Positions 1 to 11,634 of a stretch of 64,000 nucleotides of DNA are shown in pieces (the first letter of the stretch is position 1; the number at the start of each line of letters is the position of its first letter). The position numbers were made by a program, and so were the translations under genes. The notes below the pieces were generated by a model. It saw only the letters and a program-made list of their open reading frames with translations. It did not search any database and was not told the DNA's origin. This DNA comes from Vigna angularis (taxonomy: Eukaryota > Streptophyta > Magnoliopsida > Fabales > Fabaceae): assembly GCF_016808095.1 (NCBI RefSeq), contig NC_068970.1:22302501-22366500 (forward strand), read 5' to 3'.

Positions 1-560
1 GAACCCTTGTTTGGGCGAGAAAACATGTGTCGCTTGCTCGAGTGTTTTCCTTCTCGGGTAGTGGTAATGTCGCTTGATCTGGGCCATTGGACGCGATGCA
101 TGTTAACGGCTGTGATGACTTGACAATTTTCAAAAAAAATTCTATAAATAGGGGGTTGGGGTGTTGTCATTTTCATGCTTTTCTTTTATACTGATTTCTT
201 AATCGTCCGGTCAAGGGCTTCATTCTTTTTCCAAGGTAATTAAAAATGGCTTTCGTGCACGTTTATTCTTCGTCAGAGTCGACGGGCAGGGGCGGCGATG
301 GCGGCGCGGATTGGTCTTCTTCTCCAAGCTCTGTGTCGTCCTCCTACCTATCGAAAACTATAAATACAAGTCAAAGGTAAGATGTAGGGGTTCACATTTA
401 TTACACATTTATTACTGCACTCAAATTACCGTACGGGCAATCACTGACTTTGGCATCGGAGAACCTTTGGCAGGTACACCTTCGAACGACGAACAAGAGA
501 TTGGAGCAACGACCGAACGGAGATTGGAGAACATTGTGTAGGATTTAGGTGAATCGATCC
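1..560 (+). mobile_element. Degenerate LTR-retrotransposon end with promoter and leader
   Basis: A TATA box (143-150, CTATAAAT) is followed about 100 bp later by an ATG at 246. This opens a 44-codon frame (246-380) rich in Ser and Gly (starts MAFVHVYSSSESTGRGG), and its stop overlaps a splice-donor-like AGGTAAGA. At 446-478 is the motif ACTGACTTTGGCATCGGAG followed by CTTTGGCAGGT, which resembles the U5 end of legume Ty3-gypsy LTRs and recurs at 1087-1123. A promoter, short leader and U5-like motif together suggest a worn LTR end. No gag or pol follows. A broken host-gene first exon is the alternative. Family assignment rests on remembered motifs. Confidence 0.45.
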
Positions 561-859
561 TATAACTGGAACAACAGGTATTGAAAGTAGTCACACCATA
601 TCACAATCAAATATGCATCTAAAGAATAAAATAAAAGAGTTTGAACCACAATTTTATCAACTCTCAGCATAGACTTATAATTTGTATTTATTGAAAAATT
701 ACGAAAAATGCTTTTTTCAAACTGTACAATCGACAATTCAAAATTTAATACCTTTCTTCTAAAACAATCATGGTATATAAATCCTATTCGAACTAATACG
801 CACATTAAAGAGCATGATCCAATAAGGCTCTTTAAGCCTCTTCCTTATGGAGCTGCCTA

Positions 860-1140
860 AACCTATTTGGGTCATATCCTTGTATAATAATTAAATTTTG
901 ATAGTTTGGTGTGGTAATTATTATTTATCGTTATGTTATTATTTGGTAAGCTATTATTATATTTCTCATGTAAGTATTATTTCAATAGAAACATGAGTAT
1001 CCTATAAATACAACTAGTATTTTTTAAGGAATATTCACTTCATAATTACTCATACTCACCATATTCATAAGATAATAAGCTTTCTTACTGACTTGGACAT
1101 CAGAAAGTCTTTTGCAGGTGGATCTCTCGTTTCAACAAGA
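860..1140 (+). mobile_element. Second degenerate LTR remnant
   Basis: A TATA box (1003-1010, CCTATAAATA) is followed by a leader and, at 1087-1123, by TTACTGACTTGGACATCAG and CTTTTGCAGGTGGA. The same promoter-leader-U5 order is seen in the remnant ending near 480, so this is probably a related Ty3-gypsy-type LTR fragment in the same orientation. No primer-binding site or coding sequence is recognisable downstream. Confidence 0.45.
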
Positions 1141-4100
1141 GATATGCTTATTAACTAAAAAAAACAATCAAACCGCTATTAGGATTTTGTCACATGTACA
1201 AATCCTAAAAAAATCAATATCAATTCTAAAAATGAAATTTTAAACCACTAACATCAATGAAGGATGTTTAACCACTACAATTACTCATAAACCTTTTTTG
1301 TGCAAAGCCACCACTTAGATGAAAGAATAAAGTTCTTTCGTAAAGATAAATGAGCTTGTGCAGCTAATGCCATTACTGGAAAAGAGATAAAAGATATACA
1401 AAGATATTACAATGGAATGTAGGTCAAAGTCAATTTAAAGTAAGGCACAAAAAAAGAGTTACTTTTAATTATAAAAATATTACTGCACATCTTTCACACC
1501 AAATGATCAGACATCAAATTAATTACATAAATCACTTTTTTTTATTATAAATTTTTATGGAAACAAAATTTATTAAAAATTGAAGTTTAATATCCAAAAT
1601 AAAAGAAAAAAAACTTCAATTCAATATATTTGTGTATATTTGAGTATAAATCAAAGTAAATCTCTTTGGTCATAACATTGTATTGTGTCATATGTTCAAA
1701 TACTAAAAGTGACCATACTCAATATGCTTGTTTTAATAAATATTTCTCTAACCTTTCTTCGGCCATTTCCGAAAATAATTTTTCTTTAAATGTTATAATG
1801 CTTAAATATTTGCAGAACCATCAAATTTATTATTTGGGTGAGTTGTATGACCGTTTGGAAAATAAATATTTATAATGCTTAAATATTTATATTCATTAAA
1901 TAATCAAATTTACCTAGAGACATTAAATGATAGCCAATTAATGTATCATTTTGAGAAGAAGAAAAAGAAGTCAATGTATCAAAACAAGATCAAACATAGA
2001 GAACATAAAAGAATAATAAATATGGTTGATCAAACCAATGAACAATAAATAATAACCATATCCAAAACCAAATACGTTTTTGACTTCTTGTAACCGATAT
2101 AACTTGCATGTCTTCACTTGTATTTGCCTTCAGAGAAAATCTAAAGAGACTCAGTGATCAAAAGAAATTAAATTTTAAGAGAAATAAATCTTTAGGTTAT
2201 AAAAATATTGTTATTTTCTTGAAGAGATAAAAGAAAATATCTCTAATCAATCTTGTTTTAAGTAATGTAAAAAGATTTTCTCCTGTTCTTATTTTTGTTA
2301 ACTCTCATATATGTTTAAAATGTTTTTCTTCTTTTATAAACTTTTACTTGTTTGTAAGAGGTTGTTGAAATGTTTTACATATGAACCCTAACTTTGTTGA
2401 GTGTTTCTGTTACTTCAATATATTCTCCCAAAAGTTTATCTTATTCTTACACCTTACCAGAAAATTTGTCCAATCAACTCTCTCGTTACCATTTTCGTAC
2501 ATAGGATTATGTACTCATACATAGGGGCATCTCTGGATGTTGTTTAGTAAGTAGTATGACAGCTTTAGGACCCACGGTTAAAAAGAATCCAATTAATCCA
2601 ATTTTGTTTATATAACATTATCATAATATATTTAGTACTGTTTATTTTATTATATACTTGCCTTTCAAATTAAAAGGTGACACCTGATTAATTATAACTT
2701 TTTATTGATAAAAAAAATAAAATCTGTACAAATATTTACAATAAATAGTTATTTTATATTTATGTTATAAAAAATATAAATAATTAATAATCATCTAAAT
2801 CATTCAAAGGTTTATATGTAGTTAAAAACATATCCAATAATGTTATCCACGACTGTTATTCTCAATTAATTCCGATGTTGCCATCAATTACAATGAATTA
2901 GTCTTTCAGTATAACATCAATTTTAATTCATTTATAATTGTATTGAATTTTTTAATAATTTTTAATTAAGTATTATTACATCTGTAAATTCTTTAAAATC
3001 TCTTAATATATAATAATTTTTAAAAGAAGTTGGTATGAAATGAGTTCAAAGCCTTACATAATAAAATGAAAAATATATAAATAGAACAATATTTTCTTAA
3101 GAATGAGTTTGAAGATGGAGTATTGGTGTTTTATATGATGTTGTTTAAGACTTAGACTTCTCTTATATCTCTTTTTTAAAATTTTCAATAATAATCGATC
3201 ATTTATTTTAGTGTCCTATTATAACAGAAATGTTTTTCTATTTTAATGTTGAAGACACTCATACTTAAATAGAAGATTGTGTGTTTATTACTATTCATTA
3301 TTAATTTTTCAGGTGTTTGCCATAAAGAAATATAGGAGAAGTACAATAATTGTTATTTCTTCTTTAATTTCTTTTAGGTATGACTACTCTTTTAATGTGA
3401 AGAACAATACTTCTTCCTTTTCTCTTGTTTTTTTTATCATTCCTAGATATCAATAGAGTCTCAAAGATTTGCTTCCATGTCTATAACATTTATCACTCAA
3501 ATTGATTTATAAATTGATAAAAGATAACTTAACATAGATGCAACATGTTGAGTCCATGATCAAAGGTTATTACTCATAGAAACAGTTCTTGATCATGATG
3601 CAATTTCACTATAATATCTCTCCAAAAGATGAAGTCAATGAAATATGAAATGCTTTCTAGAATTTTGAACAAGAAGAAAATTTATTAAAATTTACCCTTT
3701 TTAATCTTCACACCTATTTATCTCCCTTTTTTTTTTAATATTTATGAACTTCTACACTAAATGCCTTGTGCAAAAATAAAAATTTTATTAGTTTTCTGCA
3801 AAACAAATCATTATATATTATAGTCACTGTTTCTTATGGATGGATAAACAAAGTATTGTTTAGATTAATTTCTCTGTATCTCATTTTCAAGTTTGTTATA
3901 TAATTGGTTTGGAGTTTCCCAATTGTAATATTGGAAGTAGCATATTCCCATGATAGCATATAAACACTAACAGAAATGCCCTAAATGATGTGAAATCGTG
4001 GTCAAGTTGTACTTGTCATGATGATGACGATAAATTAATTTAATGAAAAAAATGTCGAAGTTGAGTGTGTTCATGTGTAGGCGAAGCAGAGCAGGAAAAA

Positions 4101-5650
4101 AGAGTGAAGATATTATTATGGGGTATCATTAATTGTTCCCATAAATACCATATCAACCAAACCACAAACTAGGTGGTGTATAAAACAAGGGTTGGCAATT
4201 GCAACAGAGATACTACTTTGCCATATTGAGCAAACATCAGAGAGCCTTTAAACCATGGAATTGGTTTTCCTCCAAAGCAAGTCAACCCCACCCTATAGTT
4301 ACTACTACATGATGAATAGTCTCAAGTTCTCAACCCAAAAGAAAAGAAAGAAAGTATAGAGTGGGGGGGAGCGAAATGGTTTTGACAGTTCTAAGACACA
4401 GTTTCATGGGTACCTCACCTATTAATGTTGCAGCCTGTGCATTCCAGAGGGAGATTCCCTCATTAAATGTCGTGGTCTTTCTGGTTTCTCTGTCACAACG
4501 AGTATCGCCATCATGTTCAACCTCTTTCTTCCCTCTCTGCCCACTCTTGACCCTAACCAAATGCGCCCATGTCAGTTCCTTCAATTACACTTCTGCCCTT
4601 CTTCCACCCCCACCTCATCCCCACCATCACTAGGGTTACTTTTCAATGCTTACCCTCATCCTCTATCTTTACTTCAACTCCTATTTTTCACTTTTTTAAA
4701 TATTAAATTCTTATACAAATGAACCATTTTGTACATAACTAATATCATATATATCAACACAAGATCACAAAACCTAGACATAGAAGGAATGCTCCCCATC
4801 TACTCTAACCATTATACACTATATAACACAACTTTGACTCTTATGTTATTGTACATGTATATATATGTTAAGAACAAAAGTATATATTAAAATTTAACTA
4901 ATTTCTTTTTGTATAAAGTAGTTTGTATAGAATATTATATATATAATAAAGTAATTAATTGAAGGATATAAGAGAAAGAAAGCACTAATATTTGTTATGT
5001 AATTAAATTTGTACATATTTGAAGGAAGGAGAAATTTATATATAGTGTTCAAATGCACTCTTTCTATTGAGATAAAGTGAGAAAACCTCTTAATTATGAA
5101 TGTAGGTACCACTTGTATTATTATCTGTCATAAAAACATTAATTAGACTTTGAAATTCTAAAATATTAATTGTATAAAAATTTAAAAAATGATCGTTGAA
5201 ACAACCAAATATGCAACGAGTTAATACTGAAACAGATCACACATTTTTAGGTGATCTTTTTCTATTATTTTTTAAATATATATTAGTGAAAACACATGTT
5301 TTACATTTTTTATAATAAAACTAATAATTTATTATTATTCTTATAAAAAAATTAGATTAAGAAAGTACACTCTCATGCAAATTTACAAGTTTATACTATG
5401 TACACAGTAGATACTCTCATACACTACTAATAAATTAGAAATATCAATCATTGTTGACAAAACTTTTACTAGAAAAACTATGGAGATAATACACATCTGT
5501 TAAATTATTTATTCACTTTTATTTAGAATGATAGAAAGATATATATTATATCAACAACATTATCATGATAGTATAGAAGACGAAATTGTTCATGAAAATA
5601 AAAAGGGTAAAACAAAAAGTGGGGGTGGAGGGAGAAGTATCGATTTAAAT
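1141..5650. other. AT-rich intergenic DNA, no gene recognised
   Basis: A long stretch of A/T homopolymers and short AT repeats. A pyrimidine-rich island at about 4430-4680 gives overlapping open frames on both strands with Pro/Leu/His-rich low-complexity translations and no recognisable domain. The last few hundred bases before 5700 would be the promoter region of the MIR171 locus. Confidence 0.6.
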
Positions 5651-5854
5651 GCTATGTCCCAGCTTTATGCTTTGGTAGTCGGGGGTTTTAAATGCTGTGT
5701 TCAGACACGCTTTCGATAAATCTTAAATCTTGGCCGAGACATTCTCAACACTCACAACACAACCTTTCAAAGGAACACTCTCTCTTTTCTCTTTGCCTTG
5801 TGCCTTCTCTTCTCTGCAAACACCAGCCTAGTTCAGGCACAAACAGAACAAAAA

Positions 5855-5881
5855 ATGCACAGAGACAAGTATATGAAGTAG
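5855..5881 (+). other. Short upstream ORF in the MIR171 transcript (candidate miPEP)
   Basis: An ATG 17 nt upstream of the hairpin opens an eight-residue frame, MHRDKYMK, ending at the stop at 5879-5881. Peptides encoded upstream of miRNA hairpins, including miR171, are described in Medicago. Nothing in this sequence proves translation. A longer frame (5692-6042) runs through the hairpin itself and has no protein-like features. Confidence 0.2.
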
Positions 5882-6017
5882 TTATTGTGATATTGGCCTG
5901 GTTCACTCAGACATGCGTACCACACACACTTATGTCTTGTCCTAGAAACATTGTAAGTTTGTATGCGTGGTTTTTGGGTTTGATTGAGCCGTGCCAATAT
6001 CTCAGTGCTTCTTCATG
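5872..6017 (+). ncRNA. MIR171: MIR171 precursor hairpin
   Basis: The mature miR171 lies on the 3' arm at 5981-6001 and contains TTGAGCCGTGCCAATAT. The 5' arm at 5889-5909 reads GATATTGGCCTGG then TTCACTCA and pairs with it with only two mismatches and two G:U pairs. With the usual two-base 3' overhangs the star strand is 5891-5911 (starts TATTGGCCTGG). Pairing continues below the duplex (TATGAAG at 5872-5878 with CTTCATG at 6011-6017) and above it (ATGCGTACCACAC with GTATGCGTGG), giving a stem of about 145 nt with the mature strand in the arm usual for this family. miR171 is known to direct cleavage of HAM/SCL6-type GRAS transcription factor mRNAs in meristem and root development. The pyrimidine-rich leader at 5745-5820 probably belongs to the primary transcript. 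Confidence 0.93.
5981..6001 (+). ncRNA. miR171: Mature miR171 (3' arm)
   Basis: A 21-nt segment beginning TGATTGAGCC and ending GTGCCAATATC. It has the GCCGTG variant of the family core rather than the GCCGCG of miR171a. The 5' T is as expected for AGO1 loading. Confidence 0.92.
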
Positions 6018-6059
6018 TTTGCATAAAACCTACAAGTCTTAAAGCAACCTCAATTGCAA

Positions 6060-8866
6060 AGGTTTGTTTGTTTTCTTCTCTTGTAATCTTAGTTAATTTT
6101 AGTTACTCTCATTCAATAATATATGATCCATATAGATGGCTGAAAATGCCTCATGGTCATTATTATTACTTTTTGGTAAGAGTTAACAGTTTCTTTGTGT
6201 AAGACAGATTGGAAACTTGAAACCTTTATGATGATAAAATGAGAGAAAAGTTGTATATTGCATTCCATGAAAAAAAGACATGGATGTAAGACAACTAATT
6301 TCTGAAAAAGTGCTGTATTTATTTATTTATATATGTATCAGTAACATATATTTTTATTCTTGCAAATTTTTGTAACTTCTTTTATATTTGTATTTAAAAA
6401 AATTAAAATAGAGAACGGTGTGTAAGTTTTGGTATTTCTTTTATCATAAATGAATGTAAAAGAAAATTGGAAGAAAATATATCAATTCTTAATTTTTTTT
6501 TCTCTTTTATAATTATTGTTTTCATGTTTCTTTTTATAATTAACTTTTAACTCCTTTACAGCAATTAAGAAAAGTCTTTATAATGAAGTAAATTTTTAAT
6601 GAATAAATAGTGTTCTTTTATCAGGAAATGATTTGAACTTCTCAAAATTATCTTTAAATCCTTGTTTAACATATACTACTGGTTCATTTCTCTTAGCATT
6701 AATTACCAGATATTTCTTTATTCATGATTTTTAATATACTTTAATAGTTTATATATATAGTTTATTATTATCCGAAAAGTGGAGAAAATAATTAAAGTAA
6801 TTAAAGATATTTCAGAAAAAAATTATTCAATGGTTATAAAATTATTTATATTAAAAAAATAAAAACATAAAAAGACTAAAAGAAATGTACAGTATTACAA
6901 ACTTTATTTAAACTTCAGGTGAGAGTAATACAAAGTATACATATTAAAAGTACCAACATTTAAGCTTATAAAAAACAAAGAAAATTTTAAGTGTAAATAT
7001 TGGCAGGTGATAATAGTGACGAAGAGGCCGTACTAAGAGTCCGTACTGCAAATATGAATTGATCGAGCAACTTAAACTTTTATAAAAAATTATTAGGACA
7101 AAATAAGTAAATTACTTTTCTCACAACTATGAAACTTGTAAAAATCTATTATGTACTTTTGTTATCTGCAGGAATATATTTATATATACAAATTAGATTA
7201 ATCCAATCCACCCATAACAAAATTTTGTACAAAACCATGCAATAAATAATTATGTTATATTAAACTATTAAAAATATAAACAATTAATAACTACCAAATT
7301 TAAAAGAAATTATTAATATATTTATTCTATGACAATTTATGTTAAATCTCTCTCTCTCTCTCACTATTAAAAATATAAACAATTAATAACTACCAATTTA
7401 TGTTTTATCTTTATTTTCAGTCTAATTCCTATTTTCTTCTTAGTATCACATATTCTAACTCATCAATTTTTTCAATCATCGAATTCGGTGCATTTTTAAA
7501 ACATGTTTTGAAAGTGACAACTATTTTTCTTTTATAAATATACACAAATTATAGATGCTAAATATATAAAATATATGGAAATTTTAAATATATATAATTA
7601 GGATATCAAAACCGCTCTTTAAGACATGTAAGCTCCATCACTTACCAGATTAATCATAGAAAGCTGTACCAACCTAGGTAATAACTTAATCCTGCATGTT
7701 GTTTAAACTAGCTCTTGATTTTCTTTGACTTAAACTAAGCTAAGTTTTTCATTTTGAAAATATTATCAATGGGTTAAATAGAGAACCACTATTTTTTTTT
7801 AAAAGAACACATACAAAGTATCTCATCCAATAGTCAAAACATTACAAAAATGTTACTTTATTCAAAACATAAATACATATTTAATCTTCGTATCTACTAT
7901 AAATATAAATATAAAAAAGAAATAAAAGAATAAGAATTTAATGATTTAACTATATAATAAGAAAACTGTCTTAGCCTGTCTGACTTATTTTAAATTGGTC
8001 AAACATTTTCACCTAACACTAGATTTAGCAAATAAGTCACGGTTTTAAAGAAAATAAATAAAAATATATAACTTTTACAATTAAATAAATTCTTTTTTTA
8101 AAATTTAAGTTACATATATATTAAAATAATTTCAATTTTTTACTGATTCCGTTTATAAATTTTAACACATGTATGAGTTTTAATAAAGTAATATTATTTT
8201 CAAAATCATTAATATTATAATTATTATTTTTTAAAAAAGCAAGTCAACTCTGCCTTAGGGATGCACATTAAATAAGTTGGAAAAGATTGGTTTATTTCAA
8301 TTTAGGACTTATTAAATCTATTGTATAGATATTTTGATTGATTCACCAAATTACACCTATTTTACTATCTGAATACGCAATACTATGAGAAGAAAACTTA
8401 GAATTTTGGACAATGTTTTTCACTATATTAATTCTATCTCATCAGTGTCTCTAAATCAAACTATGAGTCTACATGGATGTATATTTTTCCTTTTCATAAG
8501 GGATTGATAATTCATTCATAATTGATATCTCACAAATAATGATTATATTTGGATAAATTTTAATCTTATCAACAATAAACTATATACTCTCATTCCAAAT
8601 ATTTGTTCATTGTTAAATAGTCAATTGAGACTCTAATATGAGTTATCCCATTCTTCAATTTAGCATATTATAATGCAGACAATATATAGACCGTCAAAAC
8701 GTATATTTTTCTATACCATCTTGATAACTTGTTAACAATATGAAATTTTTTTTACTATTTTGTTGTTATTGTGAAAAGTTTATATGAAATCTCGGTAGAT
8801 AAAATTACTTTGCAAAGGAACCTACTTATTGTTTCAAGTGGACTAAATTTAGACTATATATAAATA
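6060..8866. other. AT-rich intergenic DNA, no gene recognised
   Basis: Nothing gene-like on either strand. It holds A/T homopolymers, a CT microsatellite and a short perfect duplication (listed separately). Confidence 0.6.
7264..7396. repeat. 34-bp perfect duplication flanking a CT microsatellite
   Basis: The 34-bp segments 7264-7297 and 7363-7396 (starting ACTATTAAAAATATAAAC) are identical with a 99-bp offset. A (CT)n run at 7348-7362 abuts the second copy. Confidence 0.85.
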
Positions 8867-9209
8867 GGGGTGGACAAATCAAACTAAACTGCACTGCACT
8901 ACTAAAAACTGTATTGAACTAAAAACTAGTTTGTCTAAATTGAACTGCACTAAAAAATAGTTCAGAAAAACTTCTACCATCTCATTTCTAGACAACTTCC
9001 TGGAAATTTCTGAATTTGTTTGAGTTTATCACAACACTTTCATCAATACGTGATTTCTGAACTCAGTTCAATACAGTTTGATAAAACAAAAAACAGTTCA
9101 GTTCAGTTTTTCTAAACTATTTTTTAGTGCAGATCAGTTTAGACAAACTGGATTTTAGTTCAATACAGATTTTAGTAGTGAGTGCAGTTCAGTTTGATTT
9201 TTTCACCCC
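8867..9209. mobile_element. Palindromic MITE (fold-back, possibly hAT-like)
   Basis: The left end GGGGTGGACAAATCAAAC is mirrored by the right end GTTTGATTTTTTCACCCC. Inverted pairing extends inward for about 100 bp per arm (AACTGCACT... against ...AGTGCAGTT, and TAGTTTGTCTAAA against TTTAGACAAACTG). Flanks read TATAAATA on the left and TATAAGAG on the right, a possible degraded 8-bp target duplication. There is no coding capacity. Confidence 0.75.
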
Positions 9210-9330
9210 TATAAGAGATGCAAAATTATTCTTTTCTCGTTAAATTTACGGGAAGAAACACCTAATAACGTAAGACGTTATACTTTAGAAAATAATGAAG
9301 AATAGTTTAACTATTTGACTATTAGTTCTC

Positions 9331-9364
9331 TTAGACTTGTAAGGTTATTAGACTTGTAAGGTTA
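9331..9364. repeat. 17-bp perfect tandem duplication
   Basis: TTAGACTTGTAAGGTTA occurs twice back to back (9331-9347, 9348-9364). Confidence 0.9.
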
Positions 9365-9689
9365 ATAGTGAAATGAATCTTAAAGTCTTAGCGAATTCAC
9401 TCATTGATATCTTCTTGCTTATGTAACCAATGTGGAACGATTTATTTACTTTATTAATTACATGGATTCAGATACTAAGTTTGAGTGGTAGAACAGGTTA
9501 TGAAAAATCATCTACTATTGAGGATGGAACCTTCAATAACATTTTAAAAGAGTTTTTAACTACGGTTTCAAAATCGTCATTAAAACATCAATAACGAATG
9601 AGACCATAATGTTTTTTTTCAAATTAACTATGGTTAAAGTCATAGTCATTGTAATATATATAAATTGAGAAATGATGGCGTAATAATTG

Positions 9690-10357
9690 TATTTAAAAAG
9701 GCAACACAAAAACGCATGGGTTAGAAAAAAAAATACGCTGAGTGTGAAAAGAAAAACACGTACAATAACGGTTCGAAAAATCGCTGCCGCAGTTGTCCTA
9801 GAATGCGTCCAAGAACTACACCAAAAGTTCATGAAAACGCATTTTAATCGGTTCAAATGAAAGATAATTCATCAGAGCAAAAATGATTTTAAACGGTGCA
9901 AATAGGCGAAAACCTTACCTGAATTTCAATGGTGAAGGAGAGAAACACGAGGGAAGAAGATGAACAATGCTCACGTATCGTGCTCGCGGGTGATTGAAAA
10001 TGTAGGACATATGAAGTCGGCCCCCCGACTAGCCGACATCTAAGTCACTAAAAAAATTAATTTTGGCGCTTAATTTTAGACATTTTCGAACCTTTATGAC
10101 GTTCCGTGACTGAGGGACCGACGTCATATTGACATCTAATTCAAATGAAATAGTGTCTTTTCAGTTTCCTACACAGACCATAAAACGTCTGACCCACATG
10201 TAGTCGACGTCTAACACTAATATGACGTCGAGGGAATCCCTAACCGATGTCTATAACAACGTTTTATTTACAGTTTTGCCATCAATCATTTTTTACGTCC
10301 AATTTTCTTAAACTGGACGTTAAATAGGTGACGTTAAACGTTATTTTTACACTAGTG
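9690..10357 (+). mobile_element. 3' part of a non-autonomous CACTA (En/Spm) element
   Basis: The segment ends TTATTTTTACACTAGTG at 10357, matching the end of the complete CACTA element at 12539 (TTATTTTTGCACTAGTG). Upstream, GGACGTTAAATAGGTGACG and repeated GACGTC/GACGTT motifs match that element's subterminal region. The 5' boundary is not visible and 9690 is an estimate, based on similarity to the AGAGAAA/ACACGA stretch of the other copy. Confidence 0.6.
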
Positions 10358-10620
10358 CATAAATAACGTTTAAGGTCACTGTATAACGTCTAACGAAAGA
10401 CAATATAAAGTAAAAAATGGCCGGTGACAATTTTGTAAATAAAACACCATTATAGTCGTTGGTTCCCCCAGAGTCAAACGTCAAAATAGGTATAGACGTC
10501 AGTTTGCCAAAGGTCATACGTCAAAAAGGTTCGAAAATATCTCATTTTAAGCGTATTAAATTTTTTACGACATAGACGTCGGCTTCCCCAGATCAGACAT
10601 CAAAATCTTCCTTTAGATGT
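10350..10620 (-). mobile_element. Inverted CACTA end sharing its terminus with the preceding element
   Basis: From CACTAGTG at 10350-10357 the sequence continues CATAAATAACGTTTAAGG, the mirror image of the element ending at the same CACTAGTG. It is followed by GACGTC-rich subterminal sequence to about 10620. The two ends form a palindrome centred near 10353 with no target duplication between them. Confidence 0.5.
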
Positions 10621-11050
10621 ATTAAATTTAGAAAATAACTATAGAAACTTTATTGGGATTAGATTTCATATATCAAATCAATATGAAAACACTAAACAAT
10701 ATACATCTAACTTTTATTCTAACATTTACACCATAAGTTACCAAGCCCTAATTCCTTAGGAGCAAGTCTAAACCTTAATAGTAAAAGCCCTAATCTCTTA
10801 GATATTTTACCAAAAGTTCACATTAAACTGAGATATTCATATGTTTTAAATGTCTAATTGATTACACTCTATGTATAGAGGCAAACTATTGTTCTATCTT
10901 AATCCATATTTTAAATTATTTTCCAACAATTAGATACCAAAAGTATGCAATCAATAATTATGTTGTTAAGAATAAGAATAGAACACAAAAGTAATGGAAA
11001 AGAAGTCTATTAAACATTGAATCTACTACTATTCAATATACTTTTTTTCT
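10621..11050. other. Unassigned AT-rich DNA between CACTA remnants and copia pol
   Basis: No recognisable frame or motif. It could be interior CACTA sequence or an eroded integrase region of the copia element that becomes recognisable at about 11055. Confidence 0.4.
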
Positions 11051-11151
11051 CCATTCTAATCGTGGTCAACTTCCAGCTAAATATGAACCAGACCTCCAAG
11101 CCAAAGTTAAATATCACATTAATAAATATATTTCATCTCATAGGTTATCCC

Positions 11152-11571
11152 TGTAACGTCCCGGCAACTCGCAGGGACCGTTGACTGCCCCCACAGATCA
11201 CCACCAGGCTTTCCAGTGTGCTTTGTCCTCACTCGCACACTTTCTGGGAAAACTTCCCAGAAGGTCACCCATCCCAGAATTACTCCAGGCTAAGCACGCT
11301 TAACCATGGAGTTCTTATGAGACAAGCTACCGAAAAGTAAATGCATTTTGGTGATATGAGTAGTCAAATCAATTCCTTTAAGCTATCCTTCAACTGTATA
11401 GTCCCATACCTATACAGTCTCCAAATCCCTCTCATTCCGGTGTATGTTCGATTCATCCATGTACCCCTTCCACCCGAAGCTGCCAGGAGCCGCTCCTTGT
11501 CTGTGCCCCTTGCACCATGCTTCTTGCACCGGCGTCACTCCCCGCCCTCGTCTCCGTGCCCGGGTGTCACA
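11152..11571 (-). mobile_element. Solo LTR with 5S rRNA-derived promoter (Cassandra-like TRIM)
   Basis: The segment starts TGTAACGTCCCGG and ends GGGTGTCACA. It is flanked by perfect 5-bp target duplications ATCCC at 11147-11151 and 11572-11576. Removing it rejoins a copia frame. On the minus strand, about 11240-11331 carries a 5S rRNA-like stretch: GGTTAAGCGTGCTTAGCC (box A region) and GGGATGGGTGACCTTCTGG (box C region), in 5S order. 5S sequences inside LTRs are the hallmark of Cassandra TRIM elements. Only one LTR is present, so recombination has probably removed the rest. The 420-bp length is somewhat larger than I recall for Cassandra. Confidence 0.78.
11240..11331 (-). promoter_or_regulatory. 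5S rRNA-like internal control region (pol III type)
   Basis: Minus-strand motifs AAGCGTGCTTAG and GGATGGGTGACC correspond to box A and box C of plant 5S genes with matching order and spacing. This is not a functional 5S gene, because flanking 5S sequence is diverged. Confidence 0.6.
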
Positions 11572-11634
11572 ATCCCAATCATATGCATCATTTGTATCTC
11601 AATTATCTTCAATTTCTAATCCTAATAATATACA

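Noticed and set aside
4361..4722. Overlapping open frames on both strands with Pro/His/Leu-rich translations
   Set aside because: Low-complexity pyrimidine-rich DNA; no domain, and frames overlap on both strands.
5692..6042. 116-codon frame through the MIR171 hairpin as a protein gene
   Set aside because: The hairpin explains the conservation; the translation has no protein-like features.
9560..9856. 98-codon minus-strand frame
   Set aside because: Lies in or next to a CACTA remnant; hydrophobic low-complexity translation without homology.
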